A program made the translations under genes and the position numbers. The notes under the pieces are model-generated. The model saw only the letters and a program-made list of their open reading frames with translations. It was not told the origin of the DNA and did no database searches. A DNA stretch of 61,549 nucleotides from Inhella sp. (GTDB lineage Bacteria; Pseudomonadota; Gammaproteobacteria; Burkholderiales; Burkholderiaceae_C), in NCBI RefSeq assembly GCF_027532025.1, contig NZ_JAPZSY010000014.1, forward strand, positions 1-61,549, in the 5' to 3' direction. The first letter of the stretch is position 1. Each line of letters begins with the position of its first letter. Below are positions 33,376 to 44,108 of this stretch, piece by piece.

Positions 33376-34859
33376 TGAAGTACGTTTCCACCCGCGGCGG
33401 CGGCCTACAGAAGCGCTTCTGCGACATCCTGCTCGAAGGCCTGGCCGACGACGGTGGCCTCTACCTGCCCACGCACTACCCGCAGGTCGATGCGGCCACC
33501 TTGGCGCGCTGGCGGACCTTGAGCTACGCCGAGTTGGCGTTCGAGATCCTGTCGCTCTACATCGACGACATCCCGGCCGAGGACCTGCGCCGCTTGACGG
33601 CCCAGACCTACCGCGCCGAGGTCTTCGGCGGCCGGCCCGAGATCACCCCGCTGCACACCCTGGAGCCGGGTTTGCACCTGCAAGAGCTGTCCAACGGGCC
33701 CACACTGGCCTTCAAGGACATGGCCATGCAGTTGCTGGGCGCCCTGTTCGAGTACGAACTGGGTCGCCGCGGCGAAGCGCTCAACATCCTGGGCGCGACC
33801 AGCGGCGACACCGGCAGCGCCGCCGAGTACGCGATGCGCGGCCGTGCCGGTGTGCGCGTGTTCATGCTCAGCCCGCACGGCCGCATGAGCGCCTTCCAGC
33901 AGGCGCAGATGTTCAGCTTGCAAGACGCGAACATCCACAACCTCGCGGTGCGCGGCGTGTTCGACGACTGCCAGGACATCGTCAAGGCGGTGTCGAACGA
34001 CTTGGCGTTCAAGAAGAGCCGTCGCATCGGCACGGTCAACAGCATCAACTGGGCGCGCTTGTTGGCCCAGGTCGTGTACTACTTCGCCGGCTACTTCCAG
34101 GCCACGAAAGACGCCCCCGGTCTCCGCTCCGCTTCGCCACCCCCCGAGGGGGCCACGCCGGCTTGGGGCGGCCCGGCGCCGGCGGCCAACGATCTGCCCC
34201 GCGTGAGCTTCACCGTGCCCAGTGGCAACTTCGGCAACGTGTGCGCCGGCCACGTGGCGCGCCAGATGGGCCTGCCGATCGCGCAGTTGGTGGTGGCCAC
34301 CAACGAGAACGATGTGCTGGACGAGTTCTTCCGCACCGGTCGCTACGCGCCGCGCGGCGCGGCGCAAACCCACGCGACCAGCAGCCCGAGCATGGACATC
34401 AGCAAGGCCAGCAACTTCGAGCGCTTCATCGCCGACCTGTTCGGCCGCGACGGTGCGCGGGTTCATTCGGCCTTCACGTCCCCTTCGTTTGAGCTGAGTG
34501 CGGCTGAGAAGGCCGAGGTCGAGGGGCGCTACGCCTTCGCCTCGGGCCGCAGCAGCCACGCCGATCGCCTGACCACCATTCGCACCTGCCAGCAGCGCTA
34601 CGGGCGCCTGATCGACCCGCACACGGCCGACGGCTTGAAGGTGGCGCTGGAGCGCCGGCAAGCCGGCGTGCCCATGATCGTGTTGGAGACGGCGCTGCCG
34701 GCCAAGTTCGCCGAGACCTTGCGAGAGGCCACGGGGCAAGAGCCCCCGCGCCTGGCGGGCCTGGAGGGCATCGAAGCCCTGCCCAAGCGCGTGACCGTGA
34801 TCGACAACGACGTGCAGGCGGTGCGCACTTTCATCGACGCCCATGTTGACCCGCGCTGA
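33375..34859 (+). CDS. thrC: threonine synthase with an in-frame repeat insertion
   Basis: 494 residues. The PLP lysine lies in GPTLAFKDMAMQLLG near residue 116; GATSGDTGSAAEYA and FTVPSGNFGNVCAGH bind cofactor phosphate. It converts O-phosphohomoserine to threonine. Residues about 246-273 (from 34113) are a Pro/Ala/Gly-rich stretch encoded by a palindromic repeat element rather than family sequence, placed just before the conserved VSFTVPSGN strand. The frame is intact, so the enzyme probably tolerates the loop. It overlaps moeA by 17 nt. Confidence 0.95.
   Translation: MKYVSTRGGGLQKRFCDILLEGLADDGGLYLPTHYPQVDAATLARWRTLSYAELAFEILSLYIDDIPAEDLRRLTAQTYRAEVFGGRPEITPLHTLEPGLHLQELSNGPTLAFKDMAMQLLGALFEYELGRRGEALNILGATSGDTGSAAEYAMRGRAGVRVFMLSPHGRMSAFQQAQMFSLQDANIHNLAVRGVFDDCQDIVKAVSNDLAFKKSRRIGTVNSINWARLLAQVVYYFAGYFQATKDAPGLRSASPPPEGATPAWGGPAPAANDLPRVSFTVPSGNFGNVCAGHVARQMGLPIAQLVVATNENDVLDEFFRTGRYAPRGAAQTHATSSPSMDISKASNFERFIADLFGRDGARVHSAFTSPSFELSAAEKAEVEGRYAFASGRSSHADRLTTIRTCQQRYGRLIDPHTADGLKVALERRQAGVPMIVLETALPAKFAETLREATGQEPPRLAGLEGIEALPKRVTVIDNDVQAVRTFIDAHVDPR
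34113..34185. repeat. GC-rich palindromic repeat inserted in frame in thrC
   Basis: A 70-nt block with the core CCCCC-GA-GGGGG (34141-34152) flanked by CGCTCCGCTTCGCCAC and GGCTTGGGGCGGCCCGGC. It resembles, from memory, a dispersed short repeat of Comamonadaceae usually seen between genes. Here it encodes about 25 extra residues in threonine synthase. Confidence 0.7.
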
Positions 34860-36060
34860 GGCGCTGCAGCGCTTGCTGGCCGGCGTGACGCCGGTCTCCG
34901 AGGTCGAGACCCTTCCCACGGCGCAATGCCTGGGCCGCGTGCTGGCGGCCGAGGTGGTGGCCACGCTGGACGTCCCGCCCGCCGACAACAGCGCCATGGA
35001 TGGCTATGCGCTGCGTGCGGCCGATGCAGGGGGCGAATGGCCTGTGAGTCAGCGCGTGCCAGCCGGCCACTGGCCAGGGCCTTTGGCGCCTGGCACTGTG
35101 GCGCGGGTCTTCACCGGCGCGACGCTTCCCCCTGGCGCCGATGTTGTGGTCATGCAAGAGCACTGCCCCACGCGCACCGACGAGGCCGGGCGGGTCTGGG
35201 TGCGGGTGCCGGCCGAGCTTCGCGCTGGCCAGCACATCCGCCGCCGTGGCGAGGACATTCAAGCCGGCGCCCCCCTGCTGCCAGCCGGCACCCGACTCAA
35301 CGCCGCGGCCTTGGGCTTGGCGGCCTCGGTGGGTTTGGCGGGCTTGAGCGTGCGCCGTCGTCTGCGGGTGGCCTTGTTTTCCACGGGCGACGAATTGGTG
35401 ATGCCGGGCGAGCCTTTGCCGCCTGGGGCCATTTACAACAGCAATCGGTTCACTTTGCGGGCCTTGCTGGAGGGGCTGGGCGCTGAGGTTCAAGACCTCG
35501 GTCTTGTTCCCGACCGCTTGGAGGCCACGCAAGCGGCCTTGCAGCACGCGGCCGCCCAGGCCGACGTGATCGTCACCAGCGGGGGGGTGTCGGTGGGCGA
35601 AGAAGACCACGTCAAGCCCGCCGTGCAGGCCCTGGGTCGCCTGGACCTGTGGCAAGTGGCCATCAAGCCGGGCAAGCCCTTCGCCCACGGCGCCGTGCGG
35701 CGCGCCGACGGCACCGAGACCGTGTTCGTGGGCTTGCCGGGCAATCCGGTTTCCAGCTTCATCACCTTCCTTGTCTTGGCCCGCCCGCTGCTTCTGGCTT
35801 GCATGGGGGCGCGGTCCGCCGCGCCCACCCGTCTGCGCTGGCCCGCTGGCTTCGCTTGGCCCAAGGCCGACCCCAAGCGAGAGGAGTTCTTGCGCGTGCG
35901 TTTGGAAAGCGACGGCCGCCTGGGCCTGCATCCCAACCAGGGGTCGGGGGTGCTCAGCAGCCTGGCGTTTTCGGATGCCTTGGCCGTGCTGGCGCCCGGG
36001 CAGACGGTGCAGTCGGGCGATACGCTCGACGCTTGGCTGTTGACGGAACTGACGTGCTGA
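34843..36060 (+). CDS. moeA: molybdopterin molybdenumtransferase MoeA
   Basis: 405 residues with PADNSAMDGYAL near residue 47, ARVFTGATLPPGADVVVMQE near 88, the MoCF-like domain LFSTGDELV ... IYNSNR near 185-200, and VTSGGVSVGEEDHVK near 245, followed by LPGNPVSSF. It inserts molybdate into adenylated molybdopterin. It overlaps thrC by 17 nt and moaD by 7 nt. The mo-cofactor genes are split, with moaA-mobA 13 kb away on the other strand. Confidence 0.95.
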   Translation: MLTRAEALQRLLAGVTPVSEVETLPTAQCLGRVLAAEVVATLDVPPADNSAMDGYALRAADAGGEWPVSQRVPAGHWPGPLAPGTVARVFTGATLPPGADVVVMQEHCPTRTDEAGRVWVRVPAELRAGQHIRRRGEDIQAGAPLLPAGTRLNAAALGLAASVGLAGLSVRRRLRVALFSTGDELVMPGEPLPPGAIYNSNRFTLRALLEGLGAEVQDLGLVPDRLEATQAALQHAAAQADVIVTSGGVSVGEEDHVKPAVQALGRLDLWQVAIKPGKPFAHGAVRRADGTETVFVGLPGNPVSSFITFLVLARPLLLACMGARSAAPTRLRWPAGFAWPKADPKREEFLRVRLESDGRLGLHPNQGSGVLSSLAFSDALAVLAPGQTVQSGDTLDAWLLTELTC

Positions 36061-36302
36061 CCCTTAAGTACTTCGCTCGCTTGCGCGAGCAACTGGGCGC
36101 TCAAGAAGAGCGCCCTTGCGTGCCCGGACAAAGCCTGGGCCAGCTGCGCGACGCCCTGATCGCGCAAGGGGGCGCGCACGCCGAAGCCTTGAGCCGCGCT
36201 CATTTCCTGCGTTGCGCAGTCAACCAACAGATGGCCGACGAATCGGCACTGCTGCACGACGGCGACGAGGTGGCGTTTTTTCCCCCGGTGACGGGCGGCT
36301 GA
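36054..36302 (+). CDS. moaD: molybdopterin synthase small subunit MoaD
   Basis: 82 residues of ubiquitin-like fold: LTLKYFARLREQLGAQEE at the start, ALLHDGDEVAFFPPVTGG at the end. The C-terminal Gly-Gly is thiocarboxylated to donate sulfur to precursor Z. The start is a GTG inside the end of moeA; no ATG is available, so annotation by ATG alone would miss it. MoaE is not visible in the window. Confidence 0.88.
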   Translation: MLTLKYFARLREQLGAQEERPCVPGQSLGQLRDALIAQGGAHAEALSRAHFLRCAVNQQMADESALLHDGDEVAFFPPVTGG

Positions 36303-36313
36303 GGGCGCGCACG

Positions 36314-36706
36314 ATGCAGGGCCTGCACCTGTGCGCCGACTTGCGCGGCTGCGATCCCGAGGCCGCTTGGATGACCGAGGTGGACGCCTTGCGCGCCTTG
36401 TGCGTGCCCGCAGTTCAGGCCGTCGGCCTCACGGCCGTGGCCGAGCGCTTCCATGGCTTCAGCCCCGAAGCGCCGGGTCAAGCCGCCGGGGTGACCGGGG
36501 TGGTGCTGCTGGCCGAAAGCCACTTGGCGGTGCACACCTGGCCCGAAAGCGGCGACGTCAGCGTGGATGTCTACGTGTGCAACCGCGGGCAGGACAACGG
36601 CGACAAGGCCCGTGCGCTGCTGGAGCGCCTGCTGGTGACGATGGCGCCCCGCACGCACCAGGTCCAGGCCGTGCAACGCGGCGCCACAATCGGTTCAAGC
36701 TCTTGA
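36314..36706 (+). CDS. speD: S-adenosylmethionine decarboxylase proenzyme SpeD
   Basis: 130 residues, the short bacterial class 1b type. The self-cleavage site is the Glu-Ser in LLAESHLAVHTWPE near residue 68, where the serine becomes the pyruvoyl group; downstream VDVYVCNRG is also conserved. It makes decarboxylated AdoMet, the aminopropyl donor. It starts 11 nt after moaD and is followed by an ArsR gene. The membrane aminopropyltransferase in the convergent operon is the obvious user of its product. Confidence 0.92.
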   Translation: MQGLHLCADLRGCDPEAAWMTEVDALRALCVPAVQAVGLTAVAERFHGFSPEAPGQAAGVTGVVLLAESHLAVHTWPESGDVSVDVYVCNRGQDNGDKARALLERLLVTMAPRTHQVQAVQRGATIGSSS

Positions 36707-36727
36707 ACCTTTGAAGGACCGCTGCCG

Positions 36728-37042
36728 ATGCCCCAAGGCCCCGCGCTGGAACAGTTGGCTCAGGTGTTTGCCGACTGCAAGCCCTTGTTCTTCGCCTTGG
36801 CCGAAACGCCGCGGCAACAGATCATGCTGCTGCTGACGGAGCACCACGAGATGAACGTGGGGCAGTTGGCCGATCGCCTGCCGCTGTCGCGCCCGGCCAT
36901 TTCGCATCACCTGAAGATCCTTCGACAAGCCGGCTTGTTGGAGGTGCGCCAGCAGGGCACGGAAAACTACCACCGGCTGACCGCCGAGCCCGCCCTGGCC
37001 CTGATCGAGCGCTGGGTGCTGGGTCAACGGGCCTTGGGTTGA
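36728..37042 (+). CDS. ArsR-family winged-helix regulator
   Basis: 104 residues with a winged helix: MNVGQLADRLPLSRPAISHHLKIL is the recognition region near residues 40-63, then LLEVRQQGTENYHRL as wing. No metal-binding cysteine motif (CxC) is seen, so it is not a standard metal sensor. It is 21 nt downstream of speD and may regulate it or the convergent amine oxidase operon (inference). Confidence 0.85.
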   Translation: MPQGPALEQLAQVFADCKPLFFALAETPRQQIMLLLTEHHEMNVGQLADRLPLSRPAISHHLKILRQAGLLEVRQQGTENYHRLTAEPALALIERWVLGQRALG

Positions 37043-37148
37043 TTCGGAGGTTGGGTGTCGCAGCGGCGAATGCAGCAGGTGGTGCGACCGGTTGGGTGTC
37101 AATCGCTCGGCCCCGGCACATGCCGACACCGGTGAGTCAGCCCGTCGC

Positions 37149-38716
37149 TCAACCGATCAGGGCCTCGGCCGCTTGCCAGCCGGCATAGAACGCCTCTTCG
37201 AACACGGAATAGCCGGCCAAATCGGCGTGGGCGAAGCGCACACGGCCACCCGACTGGCGCAGCGCCGCCAAGGCGCCTTGGGCGACTTCGCGGCGCACGC
37301 CGGGGCGGGGCACGGCCATCGCATGTCCCCAGCGTGTCAGGCGCACGGCTTGCAGGTGCTCGGGAAGGTCGGGGTGTGTGGGGCGAAGCGTGTCGATCAC
37401 GCGCTGGGCCCATGTTCGGGCGCTGTCCTGCAGGAGCCGGGCGCGTTCGGCGGCGGGCAAGGCCCAGTACAGGGTCAGCACCTGCGGGCCAGGGCGCGGG
37501 TCGAGGGTTTGGTGACGAGCGTTCACGTAGCCCAGGGTCGGGCTGTCGCGCATCACGTTGTCCCAGGCTGGAGGCGCGCCCAGGCGGTTGGACAAGGGGG
37601 CGCTCAGCGCGAGGTTGGCCACCAGCCAGGGCGCGCGTGCCAGTTGGACGCTCTTGAGCGCTGCATGCGGTCCGCGCAGCAGCCGCTGGGCGACGAACAA
37701 GGGTACGGCCATCACCAGGTGCCGGGCGTGCCAGGTCTCGGCGCCGTCCGGGCCCAACACCTGGGCGATCACGCCATGGCGTTCTTCGTCCACCCGCCAG
37801 ACCAGCCGTTGCAGGTGGATGGCACCGGCCAGTGGCGCGCTCAGGCCCCGTACCAGCCACGCATTGCCGTCGGGCGCGGTCAGCACGGGGGGCTGGGAGG
37901 CTTGGGGGTCGTCATCATCGCCAGGGTCGCCGGGCACATGAAAGCCGTGGCGACTCGCGAAGTACTGCAGCCCGGCCCAGGCAGAGACCTCGTCGGCACC
38001 GGCGCCGTAATCGTCGCGGCAACAGTAGTCCAGATACCAGCGCAAACCAGGATCCAGCAAACTTTGCGCGCTCAACCAAACGGAAAAGGTCGTGGCGTCC
38101 AAGCTGGCATGCATCGCCTGGAATGGGGCGCGATGCGTGGGCAAGACAAAGCCTTGACGCATCGCCTCGCGCACTTGTGCCGCGAACAATCGGTATTCCG
38201 CGCGGGTCTTGCTATCACCGGGGATGGGTAGCAGGCCGGCGTGCCAAGCCCCCTGGTCGTACAGGCGTTCGGCTGGCGCATGGACCTGCCAAGCCTCCCG
38301 CGCCTGCCAGCCGCCCAGCCCCCGCTCGGCTGCGCCCAATTCGATCAGCAAATCTTGCAACTCCGGCAATGACGAACCGGGTTGCGGCAGGTAGTGCGCG
38401 CCCAGGGGACAAGGCTGGCCTTGGACCACGCCGCCCTGCGCATTGCCACCGGCCTGGAGGTCCCACTCCAGCACCGCCACGTCGATGCCACGACGCCGCA
38501 TCTGGCGTGCCGCCGTGAGTCCAGCCACACCCGCACCCACGACCAGCACTTGCGTGCGCCGCGATCGTCCTGCCTGGACGGACGGGGCGCTGCGGAGCGC
38601 ATGGGCGCGTGCGGGATCGGGACCCAGCCATGACGCGTCGAGCTCCGCAGGTGCCGGAGCACAGCCAGCCATCGCCGCCAACGAGGGCCAGGGCAAGGCG
38701 AGGAAGGGGCGTCGCC

Positions 38717-38735
<19 letters not shown>
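37149..38735 (-). CDS. FAD-dependent amine oxidase-like protein
   Basis: 528 residues. An N-terminal basic/hydrophobic stretch (PFLALPWPSLAAMAGCAP) with a cysteine suggests a lipoprotein or twin-Arg-like signal. The FAD-binding VLVVGAGVAGLTAARQMRRR begins near 62, followed by VAVLEWDLQAGGNA; the C-terminus closes the Rossmann domain with SVFEEAFYAGWQAAEALIG. Flavin amine oxidases oxidise amines such as polyamines. It overlaps the aminopropyltransferase gene by 19 nt, which supports a polyamine-like substrate. Confidence 0.82.
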
Positions 38736-40279
<1,544 letters not shown>

Positions 40280-40368
40280 GAGTCGAAAGTGGGCCTCAGG
40301 GCGTACCCGAGCAGCCTCAGTTCACCGCGCAGGCGGCGGGGACGGAGGGTGAGGCTTGGTGGCGGGAG

Positions 40369-40587
40369 CTAGTGGATCGCGGCCGCGACGATCAGGCCGA
40401 TCGCGATGCCTTTGGCAGCCACGACGATCGCCAGCGCCAGGTTGCGGTGTTCCACGATCTCTTCCCACAGTTTGTAGGGAGAGATCTTGTCCACGATGAT
40501 GAAGCTGATCCAGAAGATCAAGACGCCGAGCAGCGCGTACAGGGTGGTGCCGCCGATGGCCAGCAGGCTCATCCATTCAGGTTTCAT
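40369..40587 (-). CDS. DUF350 membrane protein
   Basis: 72 residues with two transmembrane helices (LLAIGGTTLYALLGVLIFWI and the ALAIVVAAKGIAIGLIVAAA region) joined by a charged loop (DKISPYKLWEEIVEHRN). This is the DUF350/YjfL pattern. Function is unknown. It is 89 nt upstream of the aminopropyltransferase gene and 27 nt downstream of the DUF4178 gene, all on the minus strand. Confidence 0.85.
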   Translation of the reverse strand: MKPEWMSLLAIGGTTLYALLGVLIFWISFIIVDKISPYKLWEEIVEHRNLALAIVVAAKGIAIGLIVAAAIH

Positions 40588-40614
40588 GGTGGATTTCTCC
40601 TTGAAGTCGATGGG

Positions 40615-42174
40615 TCATTTGTGGCCTCCGCCCCAACTGCCGCCACTGCCTCCAGAGCCCGAGTAGCCGCCGCTTCGACGTTGGTTGGCCAAACAGCTCT
40701 GGTACTCGGCGCTCTGGGGACCGAAAGTTTGCTTGGTGCTCTCGCAGGGTTCATCGCTGCACGCCTTCATCAGCCCTACGATCAGCAGGGCTAAGACCAC
40801 AAACACGATGAGCCCCTTGAGGGTCTCGCCTCCGCCGCTCAGCGGTGAGGCGTCGCGCTGGATTTGCTTTTGCTGCTGTGGGTTCAAGCCAAAGGCCTGG
40901 GCCACCTCGCTCGCGTCCATGGCGCGCCCCAGGCTCCAGGTGACTTCCTGATCGCTGCGTTCGCAGCTCAGGAACTGGTCGCCGCGGCGGTAGTCGGCCA
41001 CGTCGGTGAGTTCGTCGCGTCGCACCCGCCAGAAGAACTCGCCCAGCACATGCGTCGTGACGGCTTGATAGCGTTCGTGCAGGTTGAACTGCTGCCCTTG
41101 CCATTGCACGCCGGCCCCCACTGGGCTGGGGGCCCCGGTGAGCACGGAGACCACGCTCCAGCCCTCATCGCTGTCCACCAGAAAGGCGAAGCCGCGCAGT
41201 CGGTTGTAGAGCAGGTATTCGCGCCAGAAGTACTGCTCGTCGTCGCCCCGGGTGCAGCGCTCCAGGAAGCCGACGACCTGCCACGGTTCGCGGGCCCCGC
41301 CTTTGATCAGCGCCAGCTTGCCGGTGCGGCCCAGTGGGATGGGCGGCTCCATGCCGATGGCCTGCTCGTGGTGGCGCAGGGCCTGACCCGGCCCGCCCGA
41401 GAGATCGACCACCGCCTGGCACTGCCCGCAGGTCACCGACAGGGCTTGGTTGAGATGCGGCTGGATGGCCGACCCGCAACTTGGGCAGGACAAGCTTCGA
41501 CCCGCCCACTGGGCGACTGACTCGTCGCGCAGGTTGACCAGCTTCAGATCGGCCAGCTCCACGGGCCGACCCACGCTCCAGCGTGGTGCTTCACCGTCGC
41601 AGTACTCCAAGGATCCGACCGAGTCGCGGCTGGAGCGCAGCTCGGCCACGAACACGGCCTGCCCCAGCTTGGGCGCTTGGGGCAGTTCGCCCTCGGCGGC
41701 GTGAAGGGTCGCAGCGGTCAGTGCCGCCACCCGATAGCCCTCGCCGTCCACCACTTGCTGGGCGCCCAGCTTCAGCTCGGTCTGGGCGGGAGGTTGCGCC
41801 AGCGGCAGCGGCCAGCTCAGCACGAAGCGGCCGTTGTCCTCGCTCAGCCAGGCGGATTTGCCCGATGCGTCAAAGAAGGCGTGCCACTCGCTCCAACAGC
41901 CGCCTTCGTAGGCCAGCTGGACGCGACCCAGCGCGGTGAACGGGGCACCCTGCCAGCTGCCTTGGGTGCCGATTTGCAGCGGCGAGTAGTCGGCGAAGAG
42001 CTCGGCGCTTTCACCGGTGCGCAGCAGGGTCTCGCCGTCGCGCAGCAAAGTGCTGCGGCAAAAGCTGCACACGGCGCTCGCACTGTGCGCCGAGGCGAAC
42101 TCGACGGGCGCGCCGCAGTTGGGACAGGCGGCGCGCCAACGCCGTTGCGTTGGCGCGGGCGTTTCGTCAGCCAA
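40615..42174 (-). CDS. DUF4178 protein with two zinc ribbons and a C-terminal membrane helix
   Basis: 519 residues. A zinc ribbon at residues 17-38 (CPNCGAPVEF ... CSFC) precedes a first DUF4178-like beta domain; a second ribbon near 230-250 (CPSCGSAIQP ... CGQC) precedes a second one (WREYLLYNRLRGFAFLVD). A hydrophobic helix near 450 (LIVFVVLALLIVGLM) and a Gly/Ser-rich tail end the protein. Family function is unknown; it is repeatedly linked with DUF350 and aminopropyltransferase genes. Confidence 0.82.
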   Translation of the reverse strand: MADETPAPTQRRWRAACPNCGAPVEFASAHSASAVCSFCRSTLLRDGETLLRTGESAELFADYSPLQIGTQGSWQGAPFTALGRVQLAYEGGCWSEWHAFFDASGKSAWLSEDNGRFVLSWPLPLAQPPAQTELKLGAQQVVDGEGYRVAALTAATLHAAEGELPQAPKLGQAVFVAELRSSRDSVGSLEYCDGEAPRWSVGRPVELADLKLVNLRDESVAQWAGRSLSCPSCGSAIQPHLNQALSVTCGQCQAVVDLSGGPGQALRHHEQAIGMEPPIPLGRTGKLALIKGGAREPWQVVGFLERCTRGDDEQYFWREYLLYNRLRGFAFLVDSDEGWSVVSVLTGAPSPVGAGVQWQGQQFNLHERYQAVTTHVLGEFFWRVRRDELTDVADYRRGDQFLSCERSDQEVTWSLGRAMDASEVAQAFGLNPQQQKQIQRDASPLSGGGETLKGLIVFVVLALLIVGLMKACSDEPCESTKQTFGPQSAEYQSCLANQRRSGGYSGSGGSGGSWGGGHK

Positions 42175-42255
42175 AGCTCAATGCCCGTTGGGGTGCGCCT
42201 CCGCGCGGGGCGCCTGCGCCAGGGCGGACGGCCTCGGCGCGGCGGGGTCCCGTTG

Positions 42256-43308
42256 TCACAGCTTGGAGAGGAGCTCGGCCTTTTTGGTGGCGAACTCTTC
42301 GTCGCTGAGGATGCCTTTGGACTTCAGGTCGCCCAGCTTTTCGATCAGGGCGATCACATCCTCGGCTTTGACCGCCGCGGGTGCCGCTGCTGCCGAGGCG
42401 GCAGCCTGCACGGCCGGGTTCACACCGGCCAAGCCCGCTTGCATCTGTTGCGCCAGCACCTGCCCCATGGCCACACCGGCCCCCAGGCCCATGGCGTCGC
42501 CCATGACGCCGCTGCCGCCACCGTTGGCCACGCCCTCGGCCATCTTGGGGATGGCCTGGGCGGTTTGGTACTGCATGAACTGGCCCATGTTGTTGCCGAT
42601 CATGCCCATGCCGATCTTCTGGTCGAGGATCTTTTGCAGTTCCTCGGGCAGGGACACCGATTGCACCGTCACGGCTTCGAGCTTCAAGCCCAAAGCCTCG
42701 AAGGCTGGACCGGTGGCTGCCTCCATGGCCTTGGCGAACTCGATCTGGTTCGCGGCCAGGTCCAGGAAGGGGATGCCCGATTGCGCGATGCCGTCGGAGA
42801 TGTGCTGCAGCATCACGCCGCGCAACTGGCCGTCCAGGTCGGTGACGGTGTAGTTGTCGCGCGTGCCGCTGATCTCGGTGTGGAACTTCTTCGGGTCGAC
42901 GATGCGGTAGGCGTAGTTGCCGAAGGCGCGCAGGCGCACCGCGCCGAAGTCCTTGTCGCGGATGGTGATCGGCTGCGCCGTGCCCCAGCGCTGGTCGATC
43001 TGTTGGCGCGTGCTGAAGAAGTAAACGTCGCTCTTGAACGGGCTCTCGAAGAGCTTGTCCCAGTTCTTCAGGTAGGTGAGCACCGGCAGGGTTTGGGTCG
43101 TCAGCTTGTGCGTGCCGGGTCCGAAGACGTCGGCCACCTTGCCCTCGTTGACGAAGACGGCCATTTGGCTTTCCCGCACGACGAGCTGGCCGCCGTACTG
43201 GATTTCGAAATCCTTCATGGGGTAGCGCCAGGCCAGCGTGCCGTCGCCGGACTCCGTCCACTGCAGGATGTCGATGAACTGTTTCTTGATGAAATCCATC
43301 AGGCCCAT
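42256..43308 (-). CDS. SPFH-domain protein with C-terminal SHOCT (YdjI-like)
   Basis: 350 residues. The start MGLMDFIKKQFIDILQW and the RESQMAVFVNEGKVADVFGP region match the YdjI/virion-core-like SPFH group. An Ala/Gly-rich stretch (near 260-310) separates it from a terminal SHOCT motif (LGDLKSKGILSDEEF). SPFH proteins form membrane-associated oligomeric scaffolds. It is the first gene of the minus-strand aminopropyltransferase operon and may organise its products on the membrane. Confidence 0.86.
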   Translation of the reverse strand: MGLMDFIKKQFIDILQWTESGDGTLAWRYPMKDFEIQYGGQLVVRESQMAVFVNEGKVADVFGPGTHKLTTQTLPVLTYLKNWDKLFESPFKSDVYFFSTRQQIDQRWGTAQPITIRDKDFGAVRLRAFGNYAYRIVDPKKFHTEISGTRDNYTVTDLDGQLRGVMLQHISDGIAQSGIPFLDLAANQIEFAKAMEAATGPAFEALGLKLEAVTVQSVSLPEELQKILDQKIGMGMIGNNMGQFMQYQTAQAIPKMAEGVANGGGSGVMGDAMGLGAGVAMGQVLAQQMQAGLAGVNPAVQAAASAAAAPAAVKAEDVIALIEKLGDLKSKGILSDEEFATKKAELLSKL

Positions 43309-43375
43309 GGTGCTTTCCTTTGATGCACAACGCCGTCAAGCGACGGCGGTTGCAGTATCCCCAAAAGCGGGACAC

Positions 43376-43406
43376 AAAAAAGCCCACCGGCTTGCGCTGG
43401 TGGGCC
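43376..43406 (-). terminator. intrinsic terminator of the phasin gene
   Basis: On the minus strand a stem of about 10 bp (GCCCACCAGC with GCCGGTGGGC, one wobble pair) is followed by TTTTTT. Confidence 0.88.
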
Positions 43407-43447
43407 AAGTCGGCGCCCCGAAGGGGCCCCGAGGAGACGACCGTGAA

Positions 43448-43990
43448 TCAGGCCGCGCGTTTGGCGGTCTTGGTGGTCTTGGTGGTCGTGGCGTTCAGCG
43501 TCTGGAAGTTGGACTCGGCCACTTCAGCCACTTGCTTGGCGGCCTTTTGGGCCGACTCGAACGCGTTGTTGGCGGCGGCCAGCGTGCTCTTGGCCAAAGC
43601 GACGACGTTTTCGGTGCCGGCCGGTGCGTTCTTGGCCAGGTTGTCCACCAGGCCGTCGAACTTGGACTTGACGTCACCCAGTTGGGCCTCGACCAGCTTG
43701 CCCAGTTCGGCGCTGGTGTTCAGGCCGATGTCGGCCACGTGGCGACCATAGGCAGCCAGCTTTTCGCCGCTGGGTTGCAGCAGGCCCGTTTGCAGGGCGA
43801 TCAGTTCTTGGGCGTCCTTCACCGACAGCAGGGCGGCCGTGGTTTCGGCGGCTTCGGTCAGCGAGGTCTTGGCCACTTGCAGGTTCAACTCGGCCAGCTT
43901 TTCGGCGCCGCTGAACGCGGTGGCGCCGAAGGTGAAGGCGGCTTGGGCGTAGGACTTTTGGGCGGCAAGGAATTGCTCGGGCGTCATCAT
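43448..43990 (-). CDS. phasin family protein
   Basis: 180 residues. The start MMTPEQFLAAQKSYAQAAF is the phasin_2 signature (PhaP of Burkholderiales); the rest is Ala-rich amphipathic helix and ends in a Lys/Thr/Ala-rich tail (TKTTKTAKRAA), as in phasins that also touch DNA. It coats polyhydroxyalkanoate granules. An AGGAG site lies 6 nt before the first ATG. Divergent from the deacetylase gene, with the 118-nt gap presumably holding both promoters. Confidence 0.92.
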   Translation of the reverse strand: MMTPEQFLAAQKSYAQAAFTFGATAFSGAEKLAELNLQVAKTSLTEAAETTAALLSVKDAQELIALQTGLLQPSGEKLAAYGRHVADIGLNTSAELGKLVEAQLGDVKSKFDGLVDNLAKNAPAGTENVVALAKSTLAAANNAFESAQKAAKQVAEVAESNFQTLNATTTKTTKTAKRAA

Positions 43991-44108
43991 GGCAGGCTCC
44001 TGGTTGAGTGTGGTGGGCAGTGTTTTGTGCACTGCAGCATGAGGCGAAGTATAGGCAGCGCTGGCGCAAACGCAAGCACTTTTTTGCACTGCAACAATTC
44101 ATTCACAC

